This document shows positions 7,142-7,939 of a stretch of DNA of 7,939 nucleotides, piece after piece. The DNA is from Microcaldota archaeon. Its GTDB lineage: Archaea; Micrarchaeota; Micrarchaeia; Norongarragalinales; UBA10210. A program made the translations under genes and the position numbers. The stretch is taken from NCBI GenBank assembly GCA_013331595.1, contig DUGE01000113.1:1-7939 (forward strand), in the 5' to 3' direction. Below the pieces are notes generated by a model. The model was not told the origin of the DNA, did no database searches, and worked only from the letters and a program-made list of their open reading frames with translations. The first letter of the stretch is position 1. The number at the start of each line of letters is the position of its first letter.

Positions 7142-7483
7142 TCAGCGCATGTAACGCCTGCGCCCTGCGCCGGATGAAGGCTTTTGCTGCGCGTCCTTCG
7201 TGTCGCCGAGAAAATCAAGAAAGTCCATGAGCTGGTCGGCGTTCGACTTGCATTTCACGACATCGTCGTAAACCTGCTGCTTCACTTCCTTCAGCCCGGC
7301 AAAATTCCCTTCGGATTTCATTTGCTTCAAGTCCTGAAGGGCGTTGAACAAACCCGCCTGGGCCTCCTGGATTTTTTGCCTGACGCCAGAATCGCCAGCC
7401 GAGCTTTTGAGGGAAGATTCTTTTTTCAAAAGCTCTTCCAAGTCAATCGTCTTGCGGACCAAATCCGAACCCAAACGAAACAC
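7142..7483 (-). CDS. Small helical protein of unknown function between rio1 and tpiA
   Basis: I do not recognise this protein. It is about 110-113 residues, charged and largely helical by composition: one likely helix near residues 5-27, a long one near 33-56 and another near 61-93, with a Ser/Gly-rich break around 28-33. The tail (GRRRYMR) is short and strongly basic, as in proteins that touch RNA. A single cysteine is at 78; there is no signal peptide or membrane segment, so it should be cytoplasmic. The longest frame starts with GTG at 7483, but GGTG overlaps that codon and lies 6 nt before an in-frame TTG at 7474, so the mature start may be TTG (MGSDLVRKT). It follows the RIO1 gene by 92 bp and precedes tpiA by 11 bp. 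A link to ribosome assembly is only a guess from the neighbour and the basic tail. Confidence 0.75.
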   Translation of the reverse strand: MFRLGSDLVRKTIDLEELLKKESSLKSSAGDSGVRQKIQEAQAGLFNALQDLKQMKSEGNFAGLKEVKQQVYDDVVKCKSNADQLMDFLDFLGDTKDAQQKPSSGAGRRRYMR

Positions 7484-7488
7484 CTTTT
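7481..7488 (-). promoter_or_regulatory. Shine-Dalgarno site for the small helical gene
   Basis: GAAAAGGTG-like sequence on the minus strand ends in GGTG at 7484-7481, exactly 6 nt before the in-frame TTG at 7474-7472. The same arrangement precedes tpiA, which strengthens both. As with tpiA, the GTG inside this site gives the longest frame but has no ribosome-binding sequence at a useful distance of its own. Confidence 0.5.
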
Positions 7489-7490
7489 CA

Positions 7491-7533
7491 CATAAATATT
7501 GCTGAAATGAACAATGGCGAAAGCGAATTTAAG
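7491..7533 (-). promoter_or_regulatory. Possible internal promoter between rio1 and the small gene
   Basis: The 92-bp gap 7484-7575 contains two AT-rich stretches on the minus strand: CTTAAATT (7533-7526) and AATATTTATG (7500-7491). The first would place a start near 7503 and give a leader of about 20-30 nt that includes the GGTG site. The second is close enough to act only for a very short leader. Either could be chance; read-through from rio1 is the alternative. Nothing else was seen in the gap. Confidence 0.25.
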
Positions 7534-7575
7534 CGTTTACAGCAAGCCAAGAAAGCATTTTCGGCGCACGTTTTC

Positions 7576-7939
7576 CTATTTAGTCACGAACTCGAAAGCC
7601 GCTTTCGCATTAATAAGCTCGTGCCTAACGCCAAGCTTGGAAAAAAACTTGGCGAGCGTCTCCAAATCCCGGTGGAGGAATTCCAATGCCTTGGGGTGGT
7701 ACAGCAAAACCCCTTGGGCCAAGTCGATGATTACCGGATTTTCCGCCCAGTTGCCGTTGGCGTCCTGCACTTGCTCGAGCATCACGTTGTATTCGCTCAA
7801 ATCCGAATGCACCAGGCCCGCAAGGTAGATTTTCCGAGCTTCTCCCAACAGTTTTAGGAAAACTTCTTCCGGGTTTTGCACTTGCGCTTCGCTCAACAAA
7901 TTGTAGGGCATGCCGCCTTGGCCGATGAACTGCATTACG
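7576..7939 (-). CDS. rio1: RIO1-type serine protein kinase/ATPase, C-terminal part (5' end beyond window)
   Basis: RIO1 kinases act in the cytoplasm in late maturation of the small ribosomal subunit. Only about the last 120 codons are visible; the frame stays open at 7939, so the ATG at 7935 is internal (...VMQFIGQ, the hinge region). The catalytic loop reads LVHSDLSEYNVM, with the Asp codon at 7803-7801 and Asn at 7788-7786, matching the LVHADLSEYNIL form of RIO1. The metal-binding IIDLAQGV (Asp codon 7725-7723) replaces the DFG motif, as in other RIO1 proteins (D-x-x-Q-x-V), and is followed by the HP-x6-FLHRDLETLAKFFSKLGV helix typical of the C-terminus. Between these motifs is a hairpin (QDANGNWAENP) about ten residues longer than I recall for archaeal RIO1. 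The nucleotide-binding loop and N-terminal winged helix would lie outside the window. It leads a possible unit with the small gene and tpiA. Confidence 0.92.
   Translation of the reverse strand, partial: VMQFIGQGGMPYNLLSEAQVQNPEEVFLKLLGEARKIYLAGLVHSDLSEYNVMLEQVQDANGNWAENPVIIDLAQGVLLYHPKALEFLHRDLETLAKFFSKLGVRHELINAKAAFEFVTK

Noticed and set aside
7507..7857. Plus-strand frames of 104-116 codons
   Set aside because: They are antisense to the RIO1 catalytic domain, which has clear family motifs on the minus strand.

Overview
This window looks like part of an archaeal chromosome of roughly even base composition. Three of the five genes point to Archaea: a RIO1-type kinase, a short archaeal-type triosephosphate isomerase (about 222-225 residues) and a very large sequon-rich, single-anchor surface protein. 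Further support comes from TATA-like boxes about 26 nt upstream of two start codons with almost no room for a leader. A small-genome DPANN-type archaeon is a reasonable guess, but the sequence alone does not fix the lineage.

Layout. Positions 1-4612 on the minus strand are a single reading frame of 1,537 codons that runs off the left edge. It encodes a giant membrane-anchored extracellular protein: a short N-terminal cytoplasmic part, a poly-leucine transmembrane helix, five successive carboxypeptidase-regulatory/PEGA-like beta domains, a cysteine-rich 22-residue tandem repeat between the third and fourth domains, and then about 900 further residues of secreted-looking sequence. A 90-bp divergent promoter region (4613-4702) separates it from argS (4703-6448, plus strand), a complete arginyl-tRNA synthetase. 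argS converges on tpiA (6453-7130, minus) with only 4 bp between the stop codons. Upstream of tpiA on the minus strand lie a small helical protein of unknown function (7142-7483) and the 3' end of a RIO1 kinase gene (7576 to beyond 7939). These three genes point the same way with gaps of 92 and 11 bp and could form one transcription unit.

Function. The right half is housekeeping: tRNA charging, ribosome maturation (RIO1) and central carbon metabolism (triosephosphate isomerase). The left half is accessory cell-surface material. The most unusual elements are the periodic cysteine array, the G8 homopolymer just behind the start codon of the surface protein, and a shared GGTG-6nt-TTG arrangement at the 5' ends of tpiA and the small gene. 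No RNA gene, CRISPR array, insertion sequence or phage gene was seen.
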